Source: a filamentous cyanobacterium CCT1
GTDB lineage: Bacteria; Cyanobacteriota; Cyanobacteriia; Phormidesmidales; Phormidesmidaceae
Direction: 5' to 3'
Length of the DNA: 54,102 bases
NCBI GenBank assembly: GCA_003017855.1
Contig: PYER01000010.1
Coordinates: 1 to 54,102, forward strand
The notes beneath the pieces were generated by a model. It saw only the letters and a program-made list of their open reading frames with translations. It made no database searches and was not told where the DNA came from. How positions within the stretch are numbered: position 1 is the first letter of the stretch; the number at the start of each line of letters is the position of its first letter. This document shows positions 7,316 through 16,443 of this stretch, piece after piece. The translations under genes and the position numbers were made by a program.

Positions 7316-8821
7316 ATGAAGCTGCGCCAACTGCTTGAGGGCCTGCCCAATGGATTGATCGATGCCGGGTTCACCCTAGCTGAAGGGAACGATCCTGACA
7401 TTAAAGGCCTCTGCACCAATTCCCACGCCTGCCAGTCGGGGGATGTGTTCATTGGCATGCCCGGCACGCGAGTCGATGGCGGCGAATTTTGGCCCAGCGC
7501 GATGGAGTCTGGGGCAGCGGCGGCGCTAGTTTCAGCCCAGGCTTTACAGGCTCGTCCTGCCGAGGGTGGGGCCTGCGTGGTGCCCATAACCGATATGTCA
7601 GTGGCCTGTGCGGAGGTGGCAGCGCGGTTCTACAACTATCCGGCCCGGCAGATGGGGCTGGTGGGGGTGACGGGCACCAACGGCAAAACCACCACTACTC
7701 ACCTGATCGAACATCTGCTGAATGCGTCGAATCAGCCTACGGCGCTGTTGGGAACGCTCTACACCCGCTGGCCAGGGCACCAGCAAACCGCTCTCTACAC
7801 TACTCCCTTCGCCGTCGAACTCCAGGCCGAGCTGGCCAAGGCGCGAGATGCCGGCTGTCGCTACGCGGTGCTCGAGGTCAGCTCCCACGCTTTGGCCCAG
7901 AAGCGGGTGTGGGGCTGCCCCTTTGAGGTGGCGGTGTTCACCAACCTGACCCAGGACCACCTCGACTACCACCGCGACATGGAAGACTATTTCCAGGCCA
8001 AGGCGTTGCTGTTTAGCGAGGGCTACCTGGCGGGTCGAGCGGTGGTGAATATCGATACTCCCTACGGCGATCGCCTTGTCGCGCAACTTCCCGCTGAGCG
8101 AGTGTGGACCTACAGCACCCAGAATGCCAACGCTGATCTGTACACGGGCGACCTGACCTATCAGGCCAACGGCGTCACCGGCACCCTCAAGACTCCTATG
8201 GGCACCGTGCCCTTTAGCTCGCCGCTGGTGGGGCAGTTCAACCTGGAGAATTTGCTGGCGGCGGTGGGGGCTGCGCTACACCTGGGCGTTGCTCTAGACA
8301 CTATCGCAGCCGCTCTGCCAGGCTTTGGCGGCGTGCCGGGGCGCATGGAGCAGGTGAAGGTGGCGGATAGCCAAGACATCAGCGTGATTGTCGACTACGC
8401 CCACACGCCCGACAGTTTGAAAAGCTCACTGACCGCCGCGCGACCCTTTGTGCCGGGGCGGCTGATCTGCGTGTTTGGCTGCGGTGGCGATCGCGATCGC
8501 ACCAAGCGCCCTCAAATGGGCCGCATCGCCTATGAACTGGCCGATACCGTGGTCGTCACCTCCGACAACCCCCGCACCGAAGACCCAGAGCAGATTCTGC
8601 GGGATGTCGTGGCAGGCATTCCGGCAGAGTTGGGGAGCGATCAGGTAGTGGGCGATCGCGCGTCCGCGATTCAGGCCGCGATCGCTATGGCTCAGCCCGG
8701 CGACGGCATTTTGATTGCGGGCAAAGGCCACGAGGACTATCAAATCTTGGGTACCGAAAAAATTCACTTTGACGACCGCGAACAGGCCCGTCACTTTCTT
8801 GAAAAACGGTATACGAGCTGA
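7316..8821 (+). CDS. murE: UDP-MurNAc-L-Ala-D-Glu:meso-diaminopimelate ligase
   Basis: The 501-aa length is normal for MurE, which adds meso-diaminopimelate to the peptidoglycan precursor in the cytoplasm using ATP. The N-terminal UDP-binding domain contains GLCTNSHACQSGDVFIGMPG. The ATP site is GVTGTNGKTTTTH, with its P-loop Lys at residue 124. The central domain has VFTNLTQDHLDYHRDMEDY with the carbamylated-Lys region just after. The C-terminal domain has the DAP-specific DNPR motif in VTSDNPRTEDP. GAGGAG before the ATG supports the start. Confidence 0.97.
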   Translation: MKLRQLLEGLPNGLIDAGFTLAEGNDPDIKGLCTNSHACQSGDVFIGMPGTRVDGGEFWPSAMESGAAAALVSAQALQARPAEGGACVVPITDMSVACAEVAARFYNYPARQMGLVGVTGTNGKTTTTHLIEHLLNASNQPTALLGTLYTRWPGHQQTALYTTPFAVELQAELAKARDAGCRYAVLEVSSHALAQKRVWGCPFEVAVFTNLTQDHLDYHRDMEDYFQAKALLFSEGYLAGRAVVNIDTPYGDRLVAQLPAERVWTYSTQNANADLYTGDLTYQANGVTGTLKTPMGTVPFSSPLVGQFNLENLLAAVGAALHLGVALDTIAAALPGFGGVPGRMEQVKVADSQDISVIVDYAHTPDSLKSSLTAARPFVPGRLICVFGCGGDRDRTKRPQMGRIAYELADTVVVTSDNPRTEDPEQILRDVVAGIPAELGSDQVVGDRASAIQAAIAMAQPGDGILIAGKGHEDYQILGTEKIHFDDREQARHFLEKRYTS

Positions 8822-8965
8822 CTTTTCTGCCCTAAAATGTCGGCGTTATGTGAATACACGCAACATTCTCGCCGTCATTTTGGGTGGTTAAAGATACCCT
8901 AATAGGTGCCAGTGCTGGTCCATACTTGGCTCAGTCCTGGTTCGGCCCCGGCCCGTTGGAGCACC

Positions 8966-10474
8966 ATGCAGTCTTACCAAGAGCAAGAGGTGTCGCTACA
9001 CCGGCTGCTTCAGCTGAGTGCAGCAACCCCAGACTATGTACAGGTCAAACCCAGAGGGTTTAGGGCAATTCTGCAGTCGACCGTAGAATTTCTCGAAGCC
9101 CACAATATTCAGGCGAATCTGCTGGTAAAACTCCCCGTGGGCGAGGCCTGGAATGAGGATGTGTCGCGCTACAGCCAGGGGCTGGCGTCGCCCCATCGGG
9201 TGTTTCGGTTTGTGCGACTCGACTCAGCCCCGCCGCCGTCTGGCTCCAAAGATGTAGTTTTGCCCCTCAGTACAGACCATACCTGGCGGGGCGATTATTT
9301 TGTGGTGGTGCAGTCTGAGACCTTTGCGGCAATGGTTGTGGCCCACCGCCTGCAGCCGCTGTCGGCTACGGCCCTAAGCGAGAGTAAACGACCCACCCCC
9401 GAGGCGCAACAGCCTCCCGAGGCTGACGATGAGGACGATGGCTCTTCTCCGATGGAAGAGGCCAGTGCGGCTCGCTCATCGTACCTGTCGGTGTGCTGCT
9501 CGGTGAATCCTGATCTGGTTGCAACCGTGGTCAGCGCCATTTGTCATCAGGTAAACCAGAGCGCTACTGCCGATGCCGACACCGATTTGGCGACGCTCAC
9601 GCAGCAGTGGGCTCAAATTAGGGCTGCTCAAACCCTCACCCCGGCCTATTTAACTCTGGTCGATCGCTGGCTCAACTGGCAGATCACCCGGCAAGAGCAT
9701 CTGCGCCAGTCGGCCTCGACCTATCGTCGTCAGGCCCTGGGCATGTCGAACTTATCTACCCAAAACGAGGTGCTGCTCAACACTCTGCGCCTCAAGGACG
9801 ACTTTCTCAATACCGTCGGTCAGGAGCTGCGCACTCCCCTGACCACCATCAAAACGGCGCTTACCCTGCTCGATTCGCCCCACCTCAAGCCCCCCCAGCG
9901 GCAGCGCTACAAGGAGATGATCAGCCACGAGTGCGATCGCCAGAGCGCGCTAATCAGCGGCGTTCTCAACCTGCTGCAAATGGAAACCACCAGCGTGAGT
10001 CAAACCCAGCTCGACCCGCTGAACCTGGCGGAAGTCGTGCCTCCGGTGGTGAGTACCTATCAACCCCTGGCGGCCGAGAAAGGCATCATGCTGGCCTACA
10101 CCATTCCCCGGCATGTGCCTGCGGTAAGCTGTCCCGGTAGCTGGCTGCGGCAAATTATGATTCACCTGCTCAACAACAGTCTCAAATACACGCTCAGTGG
10201 CGGTCGGGTGTGGGTGACAGCCCGCAGTACCTCAAACTACGCCGAAATCGAGGTGCGCGACACAGGTATCGGCATTTCGGCCAGCGATTTGCCCCGCATT
10301 TTTGACCACTTTTACCGGGGTCGCAACCTGCCGCCCGACGAAACCGAGGGGGCTGGACTGGGGCTAACGATTGTGCAGCAGCTACTGCTGTACTGCGGGG
10401 GCACTGTGGTAGCCCGCAGCCAGCCCGAAGAAGGGACCACGATCGCGGTGCGGCTGCCCCTTCACCACGGGTAG
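8966..10474 (+). CDS. DICT-domain histidine kinase-like protein lacking the phosphoacceptor His
   Basis: From the ATG at 8966 the protein is 502 aa. GGAG lies 4 nt before this start; an upstream GTG at 8906 is in frame but unsupported. The N-terminal half looks like a cyanobacterial DICT sensory domain. The HisKA helix reads FLNTVGQELRTPLTTIKTAL: the catalytic His of the usual SHELRTP is Gln 286 (CAG at 9821-9823). The ATPase domain looks intact, with N-box LLNNSLKY, G1 DTGIGI, F-box IFDHFYRG and G2 GAGLGLTIV. It may bind ATP but cannot autophosphorylate at the normal site. No response regulator gene is adjacent. Confidence 0.87.
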   Translation: MQSYQEQEVSLHRLLQLSAATPDYVQVKPRGFRAILQSTVEFLEAHNIQANLLVKLPVGEAWNEDVSRYSQGLASPHRVFRFVRLDSAPPPSGSKDVVLPLSTDHTWRGDYFVVVQSETFAAMVVAHRLQPLSATALSESKRPTPEAQQPPEADDEDDGSSPMEEASAARSSYLSVCCSVNPDLVATVVSAICHQVNQSATADADTDLATLTQQWAQIRAAQTLTPAYLTLVDRWLNWQITRQEHLRQSASTYRRQALGMSNLSTQNEVLLNTLRLKDDFLNTVGQELRTPLTTIKTALTLLDSPHLKPPQRQRYKEMISHECDRQSALISGVLNLLQMETTSVSQTQLDPLNLAEVVPPVVSTYQPLAAEKGIMLAYTIPRHVPAVSCPGSWLRQIMIHLLNNSLKYTLSGGRVWVTARSTSNYAEIEVRDTGIGISASDLPRIFDHFYRGRNLPPDETEGAGLGLTIVQQLLLYCGGTVVARSQPEEGTTIAVRLPLHHG

Positions 10475-10516
10475 CGGCGATCGCTAGAATGGTTGCTTTG
10501 AACGGCACCACATACT

Positions 10517-11449
10517 TTGACATTACCTAAATCTGCTGCCTCAGGCTGGCCCTCTGAAGCTAATCTTGGCCCAATCTACGCGCTACTGGCCTACAGTACC
10601 TGGGGGCTGCTGCCCATCTACTGGAAATTTTTTGGGGCTACCCCAGCGGTGGAAGTGCTGAGCCACCGCATGATCTGGTCGGCGGTGTTTCTGGTTGGCA
10701 TTTTGGTAGCGCAGCGGCGGCTACCCGACCTGCTAGCATTGCTGCGATCGCCGCGTCAGGCTTTGATACTGCTGCTGACGGCCAGCCTGCTGAGCTTTAA
10801 CTGGGGGCTGTATATCTACGGGGTCAACAGCGATCGCGTGGTCGAGGCCAGCCTGGGCTACTACATCAACCCCCTGGTCACCGTGCTGCTAGGCTTTGTG
10901 TTTCTCAAGGAGCGACTGCACCGGGGGCAGCAGGTGGCCGTAGCTCTGGCCGTAATGGGGGTAGGCTACTTCATCTGGCAGCTGGGCACCGTACCGTGGA
11001 TTGCGCTGGCGCTGGCAGTTTCCTTTGCGTTTTACGGGCTGCTGCGCAAGGTGGTAGCGGTGGCGCCCCTGGTGGGGCTGGCCGTCGAAACGCTGCTGAT
11101 AACGCCGATCACGCTGCTGTTTGTGGGTTGGTTAGGGGTTACAGGGCAAGGCCATTTTGGCCAGAGCTGGCCGCTAACGCTGCTGTTTATTGGGGCGGGG
11201 GTCGCGACATCCATGCCGCTGCTGTGGTTTAACCAGGCGGCTCAACGACTGCCGCTAGCTACCCTGGGCTTTTTTCAGTACCTGGCTCCCTCACTGTCGC
11301 TGCTGTTGGGAGTGTTTGTGTACGGCGAGCCGTTTACCCAGGCCCACGGCATCACCTTTGGCTGTATTTGGCTAGCGCTGCTCCTGTACTCTGTGACGGC
11401 ACTTCGCACTAGAGCAGCGCTTCATTCACCGACAAAAAGCGGCTGTTGA
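10517..11449 (+). CDS. rarD: EamA/RarD family transporter
   Basis: The 310-aa protein has about ten hydrophobic segments and the RarD opening YALLAYSTWGLLPIYWKFF, then EVLSHRMIWSAVF, SFNWGLYIYGVN, VEASLGYYINPLVTVLLG and ATLGFFQYLAPSLSLLLGV. RarD belongs to the drug/metabolite transporter superfamily; its substrate is unsettled. The start is probably TTG at 10517. The same frame is closed just upstream, and the next Met lies inside the second membrane helix. Start confidence is moderate, family confidence high. Confidence 0.93.
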   Translation: MTLPKSAASGWPSEANLGPIYALLAYSTWGLLPIYWKFFGATPAVEVLSHRMIWSAVFLVGILVAQRRLPDLLALLRSPRQALILLLTASLLSFNWGLYIYGVNSDRVVEASLGYYINPLVTVLLGFVFLKERLHRGQQVAVALAVMGVGYFIWQLGTVPWIALALAVSFAFYGLLRKVVAVAPLVGLAVETLLITPITLLFVGWLGVTGQGHFGQSWPLTLLFIGAGVATSMPLLWFNQAAQRLPLATLGFFQYLAPSLSLLLGVFVYGEPFTQAHGITFGCIWLALLLYSVTALRTRAALHSPTKSGC

Positions 11450-11614
11450 GGCGGCACATTCAGTCAGGGTGGGCTGGTGACCAGGAATGATGCTCCTGGT
11501 AGTGCCGTAAACGGCAGTCCCAAACGTAGTGTGAATCGTGCCAGCGTCAACAGCCGTAGGGGTGGGGAACTAGAGGTTAAGCAAACTCAGCTCCCCGAGG
11601 CGCGATCGCGCAAC

Positions 11615-12172
11615 CTAGGCAGGGTAGACCTGCAGCAGCTGCTTAGCGATGTAGCCGTAGCCCAGGATGGGCGTGGTGCACTTGTTCTCAACGGGGCCAA
11701 TGGCGACTACGCCTGCGATGGCGTATAGACCGGGCAACAGTTGAGCATCATCGGGCGTCGACTTGAAGGTCAGCGTATAGCTGAAGTCATCCTTCACGGT
11801 AATGTCGGTAACAGCCCAGTCTCTCTCGGGAGCCCGACCGCCTAAACCTTCGAAGGCGAAGTCGACAGTCATACGGGTACCCAGGCACATCAGTAGAGCA
11901 GTCAGGGGTGACTCATTAAACGTGATGTCAACGCTGACGCAGAACTCCTCGTTGGAGGCGACGATATAAGGTGATTGAGCGGGAGCAACAATCTTATCTT
12001 CGGGCAGACCGGCCTTACCAAAGACTCGCAGATTAGACAGCTCAAAATACACCGGCCCAAGAATATTCTTGGAATAGGTTTCGGTGTCAGATAGCTGCTT
12101 TTCGGACTGAGGTCCAGAAACCTTAGACGGAACAAGATTTTTCGTGTTCTCGACGATTCCTGTGCGTTCCAT
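11615..12172 (-). CDS. Unrecognised protein, probably beta-rich
   Basis: The 185-aa protein starts at the ATG ending at 12172, which AGGAG precedes by about 10 nt; a longer frame reaches back to 12265. I recognise no family. The body has several strand-like segments (YIVASNEEFCVSVDITF, RMTVDFAFEGLG, DFSYTLTFKSTPD) and ends in a glycine-rich, hydrophobic C-terminus. There is no signal peptide. A 17-bp motif 38 nt upstream of the start is shared with the TpsA gene at 12920-15367, suggesting co-regulation. Confidence 0.75.
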   Translation of the reverse strand: MERTGIVENTKNLVPSKVSGPQSEKQLSDTETYSKNILGPVYFELSNLRVFGKAGLPEDKIVAPAQSPYIVASNEEFCVSVDITFNESPLTALLMCLGTRMTVDFAFEGLGGRAPERDWAVTDITVKDDFSYTLTFKSTPDDAQLLPGLYAIAGVVAIGPVENKCTTPILGYGYIAKQLLQVYPA

Positions 12173-12210
12173 AGCAATTTTTCTCCTGATAGAGTGGTGT
12201 TTTAGGATAA

Positions 12211-12265
12211 TTGATAAGGGCGAAAATCTTTTTTCTAAGCACTTAATTCGCGCTTTCCTTATCAA
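12211..12265 (-). promoter_or_regulatory. Upstream element shared with tpsA; inverted repeat
   Basis: TTGATAAGGGCGAAAAT (12211-12227 on the plus strand) recurs exactly at 15406-15422. Both copies lie 38 bases upstream of a minus-strand start codon (12172 and 15367). Here only, a second arm CCTTATCAA at 12257-12265 forms a 9-bp inverted repeat with TTGATAAGG at 12211-12219. Role as operator or promoter is inference. Confidence 0.6.
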
Positions 12266-12448
12266 CTAAAACCATCATGCCAGTCGCTCCCCTGAGGTGT
12301 CATGACCCCCATGGGTAATTCTATTAAATTGCCGCAGCGCTAAAAAAGACTGGAATTTATATGCTGAAATAAAATAAACTAGCGGACCGCCTTTAGCGTT
12401 GATACAATGCAGATCTAGGCGATTTATGTAGTTCTGAAGCAGGTTCCT

Positions 12449-12850
12449 ATGAGTCACCAGGTATATCCCACTCGTTCTTTCATTCGCTTTATGGCCAAGA
12501 GTCAGCTCACGGCTGATCTGGCGGGTCACGCTGTGCCTGCCTACGTCAGTCGCAGCGGAGCGATCGATGAAACCCTAGACTTCCAGCCAGCGGAGGATGG
12601 CAGCGGTGCCTACTGCGATGTATTTCGGGCTTCTGGCGATTGTTTAGACGAGGCTCTGCTGCAGCGCATTACCGCGGCCATGCTTGACCCCGAGCAATCT
12701 CCCAAGCTGTTTCGCCCCTACGCCTCAGAGGCAGAGGCGGCCAAGGTCGAAGCTGCTGCCGCTGAGGCGATTGTTGCGGCCTATAAGCAGGCCTGCCTGG
12801 AGCAACGTCAACAATTAGTAGACCAATTCAACCAACTGCTCGATCGCTAG
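12449..12850 (+). CDS. Conserved-looking hypothetical protein
   Basis: The 133-aa protein belongs to no family I recognise. It has an N-terminal half with SRSGAIDETLDFQPAEDGSGAY and an Ala/Glu-rich helical C-terminal half (about residues 90-133: AEAAKVEAAAAEAIVAAYKQ) likely to form a coiled helix. AGG precedes the ATG by 6 nt. Codon use and a GCGATCG core match the host genes. It is divergent from the unrecognised gene ending at 11615. Confidence 0.7.
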   Translation: MSHQVYPTRSFIRFMAKSQLTADLAGHAVPAYVSRSGAIDETLDFQPAEDGSGAYCDVFRASGDCLDEALLQRITAAMLDPEQSPKLFRPYASEAEAAKVEAAAAEAIVAAYKQACLEQRQQLVDQFNQLLDR

Positions 12851-12919
12851 CGCCAGCCGCATGGACCGAGGCTCAAGTGCCCAACCTCAACGGCTAGCTG
12901 TTGCTAGCTGTAAATGCCT

Positions 12920-15367
12920 CTAGCTGCGATCGCAGAAGGTCTGTACCGGCACCGTAAACTCTGCGGAGCGATCGAGTCTGCGGGCAGTCAACACTGCTGT
13001 GCCGCTAGCATCGCGATACCAGGTTTCGGCCTCTACAATTTGCGGCGGCGCTGGGATAGACTCGCCAGAGGTTGGTGGAACTGTGCCAACCGCATTACTG
13101 GAATCGGTTGCGGCTACGGTGCCAAAATCTGTCAATCCTGCATTGTCGCTGCGCACAATGTCTGCCGGGGAAGGCGGTAGACCACCTCGCCCAGTGACGA
13201 CAAAGCTGTTGCGCCCCTGACCAACATCGGCAGAACAACTGCGATCGATCAAATTACGAGCGTCTAAAACACTCTCGGGTAGCTCAGTGCGCGATCGGCT
13301 GGGGTCTGTTGTGGGGTCATTGATATCGACAGTGCCACTCGGGCCAAAATCAGAACTCGCGTCAATATCATTGGTTCTGTTCTCTAAATCGGCATCACGT
13401 TCGATAAGATTGTAAAGTGCTAACGCCCTAATATTAATATTTCCTCCCTCTCCTCGAATAGCATTGGCAAAAATGTCATTGTTCTCATCTAATGTGGCGA
13501 TAATAAAACCTTGACCATCATTGATAGTATTGATGGAAATGTTGCCAGCATTGATGGTTGCATTGGGATTATCAAAACTACTTCCATCTATACCAATGCT
13601 CTCAGCATTCTCTATAGCTTCAGCTGAAATCAAACTGCCATTACGCATAAACAGCAGCAAAACATCTGATATACGAATATTTGCCCCTAGGGTATCCCCT
13701 TCAGATGCAAACCCAGTAACAGCCTGAAGAGTCCCTCGATCGAGGAGAATTCTTTCTGAAGAAATTATTAAATCTCCAGCTTGGCCCTGCTCGTTGCTGA
13801 CCGTAACAGTTGCACCGTTATTAACCGAAATTAGCTCGCGGGCCACAATATTTACTTCACCTGCCCTTCCATCAGGAGTCGTAGATCTAGCCGCGATAGA
13901 ACTACCTTCGCCGTTCAGCTCTACAGAATCTGCTGTGATTGATACTTGGCCACCATCCCCAGAACCACGAGTCTCTGCTGAAATGATCGTGCCGTTTTGT
14001 AAAGATAAGTGCCTAGTTTCAACAGAAATCTCTCCTGCGCTACCTGTAGCTTGGCGATCAGAAATTGAAAATATACCGCTCCGACGAGTTCTGTTTTCAA
14101 CGGCCCTAGAATCATTAATCTCAATAGAATTTGAAGCAGTGACCTCGATCTGGCCTCCATCTCCACTATCTCGAGTGGAACTGTTAATTTGGCTTCCCTC
14201 TGTTACAAGCAAGTTTTCAGTTCTAATTCTTATAAATCCTGCATCTCTGCCAGAAGTGAGATTTACAATTTCACTTTGATTGGAAAGTTCGACAAATTCT
14301 CTTGCATTAATATCAATATTACTACTTGATCCAATCAGAGAAATGATATCAGCTTTAATAACCCCTGAGTCGAGGATCAAACTTTCTGCATCAATATTAA
14401 TATTGCTGCCGGAAATGTTGGCAGTATTGAGAGTGCTGCTATTAATTCTTGTGAATCCGGAGGAAAGCATATTAATATTTGGCGAGCTTATTGTAGAAGA
14501 GTTGAATAATGAAATGTTTTGGCTTACTGCTTGAAAGGCACTGGCAAACAAGAAAGAATTTGAATCAATGAGAACGGAACTCAATCTTGAATTTGTATCT
14601 CTGACCAGTTCCCATCCTCTACTGGATTGAGTCAAACTTATTCTGCTGTCAGGTGCAATACTACCTAGAAGTATACTTCCTGAAGGATTTAGGATTCTAC
14701 CACTGATTTCTCCAATGGCTATTCCTCCACTATCAATCAGGATGTCTCCTCCAACTAGAGCAAACGTTTCGCTTGTGCTACTAGCCAATATTAAAGCCAA
14801 TGAGTTGTATTCAATCGTTGCCAATGTAGCGCCGAATTGTAAACCAACAGGAACTCCAATTGATAAACGTGGTGCCTGTGGATCAATTGCGCTGAATACA
14901 CCATTTTCAAATTCAATATTACTGGCTGTACTTGCAAAAAAAGATCCACCAATGTCAAAATTAGCAGAAGGACCAAATATGATTCCACTTGGATTAATCA
15001 GGAATAGATTTGCACTGCCCTCTACTCTTAAGAGACCGTTAATATTGGAGGCACTACCGCCGGTTACACGACTGAAAATATTTTGAAAACCAGAAGAGTT
15101 AGTAAAGGTGGCTGAGCCATTTATAGGTACTGAAAAGAAACTGAAGCTGTGCAACAAATTCTCATCAAAAGACTCTCCCCCATAAATTAAGTAATTTAAA
15201 TTGTTAGGACCAGGTATTACCTCGGTTCCAACGGAGAAAACCCCCTCATCTTCTATTATTTCCCTGGGATTTTGAGCATAAGCTAGTATTGGATAACCTG
15301 AGAAGAGGAGGAAGATTATCAAAAGAAATTCAATTCTAGTTTTGATTGATTTTAATAAGTAGCTCAT
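12920..15367 (-). CDS. Two-partner-secretion exoprotein (TpsA, filamentous haemagglutinin N-terminal domain)
   Basis: The 815-aa protein has a signal peptide (LLIIFLLFSGYPILAYAQ). The FHA-type TPS domain (about residues 35-160) contains LLHSFSFFSVP, the NPSGIIFGPSANFDIGGSF motif and GGSASNINGLLRVEG. Then come beta-helix repeats rich in Ser/Asn with phrases such as GDGGQIEVTA and GSAGEISVETR. The C-terminus (ETWYRDASGTAVLTA) is typical of cyanobacterial secreted haemagglutinin-like proteins. It is expected to be exported by a TpsB such as that at 20499. The first four-fifths are visibly AT-rich without HIP1 sites, while the last ~130 codons look host-like. Confidence 0.93.
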   Translation of the reverse strand: MSYLLKSIKTRIEFLLIIFLLFSGYPILAYAQNPREIIEDEGVFSVGTEVIPGPNNLNYLIYGGESFDENLLHSFSFFSVPINGSATFTNSSGFQNIFSRVTGGSASNINGLLRVEGSANLFLINPSGIIFGPSANFDIGGSFFASTASNIEFENGVFSAIDPQAPRLSIGVPVGLQFGATLATIEYNSLALILASSTSETFALVGGDILIDSGGIAIGEISGRILNPSGSILLGSIAPDSRISLTQSSRGWELVRDTNSRLSSVLIDSNSFLFASAFQAVSQNISLFNSSTISSPNINMLSSGFTRINSSTLNTANISGSNINIDAESLILDSGVIKADIISLIGSSSNIDINAREFVELSNQSEIVNLTSGRDAGFIRIRTENLLVTEGSQINSSTRDSGDGGQIEVTASNSIEINDSRAVENRTRRSGIFSISDRQATGSAGEISVETRHLSLQNGTIISAETRGSGDGGQVSITADSVELNGEGSSIAARSTTPDGRAGEVNIVARELISVNNGATVTVSNEQGQAGDLIISSERILLDRGTLQAVTGFASEGDTLGANIRISDVLLLFMRNGSLISAEAIENAESIGIDGSSFDNPNATINAGNISINTINDGQGFIIATLDENNDIFANAIRGEGGNINIRALALYNLIERDADLENRTNDIDASSDFGPSGTVDINDPTTDPSRSRTELPESVLDARNLIDRSCSADVGQGRNSFVVTGRGGLPPSPADIVRSDNAGLTDFGTVAATDSSNAVGTVPPTSGESIPAPPQIVEAETWYRDASGTAVLTARRLDRSAEFTVPVQTFCDRS

Positions 15368-15405
15368 TAATCCAAAAGTTTGAAAAGTGGATGCATCTAG
15401 TCTCT

Positions 15406-15422
15406 TTGATAAGGGCGAAAAT
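15406..15422 (-). promoter_or_regulatory. 17-bp upstream element, second copy
   Basis: This is an exact copy of 12211-12227, again 38 nt before a minus-strand ATG (15367). No partner arm as at 12257-12265 is seen here. Confidence 0.6.
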
Positions 15423-15574
15423 TCTCAACCTCTTGATTAGATCGGCTTGCCAATAGTCCGAAAAATTTTTCAAAAAGGTGCTCAAAGTCCTGTTTCTTCG
15501 TTAGCTGTATCACTATTGAAGAGGACTGAAATCCACATTCCATTCATGCTGTAAAAATGAATCAAAGTATTGAC

Positions 15575-15985
15575 TTATATTCGCTTTCCATTCGCCAGAA
15601 AAGCTGCTTGAAAGCTTTCTTGCTCGATCGCTAAGGGTTCATAGTCGTGGATTGGTGTGCATTGATGACACTGATATCCGAGCCATTCATGCACTTTGAA
15701 ACATGTACAAGCCGAATTGCTTGTGCACAGAGTATCTCTTCCTGCTGCTGCGTTGATAGCAACAGGACATATAATATCAGGGGGATTTTCAAGGTCTGTG
15801 CAGCCGCCACCGAGGTCAAATGAAAAGAGAGCAACTGGAATCATCGAAAGCGTGGCAAAAAGCAAAATGCCTAAAAAGACCCGGATGATCCTCTTCGCTA
15901 TCTCAAATAGACTGAAGCCTTCTGGATGTGTTTCAGTAATTTGAACTCGTGTTCTTTCTTGATAAGAGATGTCTATCTGAGTCAT
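15575..15985 (-). CDS. Cys-rich single-pass membrane protein, unknown function
   Basis: The 136-aa protein has a charged N-terminus, one strong membrane segment (residues ~35-56, VFLGILLFATLSMIPVALFSF), and a C-terminal domain with nine Cys (GGGCTDLENPPDIICPV, then TLCTSNSACTCFKVHEW, then YQCHQCTPIH). That domain probably lies outside the cytoplasm with disulfides or bound metal. GAGG about 9 nt before the ATG supports the start. Base composition is AT-rich like tpsA. I recognise no family. The location upstream of tpsA on the same strand suggests a link to the exoprotein, as inference. Confidence 0.75.
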   Translation of the reverse strand: MTQIDISYQERTRVQITETHPEGFSLFEIAKRIIRVFLGILLFATLSMIPVALFSFDLGGGCTDLENPPDIICPVAINAAAGRDTLCTSNSACTCFKVHEWLGYQCHQCTPIHDYEPLAIEQESFQAAFLANGKRI

Positions 15986-16443
15986 GCTTAAACCTCATCA
16001 CAATTAGAGCAAGGTGTCTCCGTCCTCTATCACCGTTAACAGGTGATTTGATCAAAACAATGACACAAAGAATTCAGGTAGCATATTACCCTCATGGGTA
16101 ATATGCTAATTTTGAGCTTTTCCAATTGCCAAAGTCTTTTACGGTAGAAGATCTTGCATGAGGACTGTAGCTATCCCTATTACTAAGTATTTTAACTAGC
16201 TTGGTCTACCCCTCCTGAGATAGTAAGTACATTTCGAGGAAGCTCAAACTGTGAGAGTCCAAAATGCAAATCCTCTCTCTTGATGTAAACAGTTTGAAAT
16301 ACTGGCAGAATTTTTGGTTGTTTTCCTGAGAACTCTACAGGAGCTTGAACTGCCTAAAGCTTGAGTTGACCGCTATCAGCACTCTTGAGCTATTTGGGTA
16401 ATGACCTCCGTTGCTTAGATACATGTTCTCGGGGAGGAGTCCC
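15986..16443. other. 458-bp AT-rich divergent intergenic region
   Basis: The region lies between the Cys-rich membrane protein (minus) and the small membrane protein (plus). It holds the hairpin listed at 16080-16107 and presumably promoters for both directions. I see no RNA gene. Confidence 0.6.
16080..16107. promoter_or_regulatory. Perfect 12-bp inverted repeat with TCAT loop
   Basis: The arms are AGCATATTACCC and GGGTAATATGCT, separated by TCAT. The element is in the divergent intergenic region, about 95 bp upstream of the minus-strand gene. It is followed by a mixed AT stretch, not a clean T-run, so an operator is as likely as a terminator. Confidence 0.6.

Noticed and set aside
11477-11728. 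Plus-strand frame of 83 aa
   Set aside because: It overlaps the 3' end of the better-supported minus-strand gene at 11615 and has a low-quality composition.
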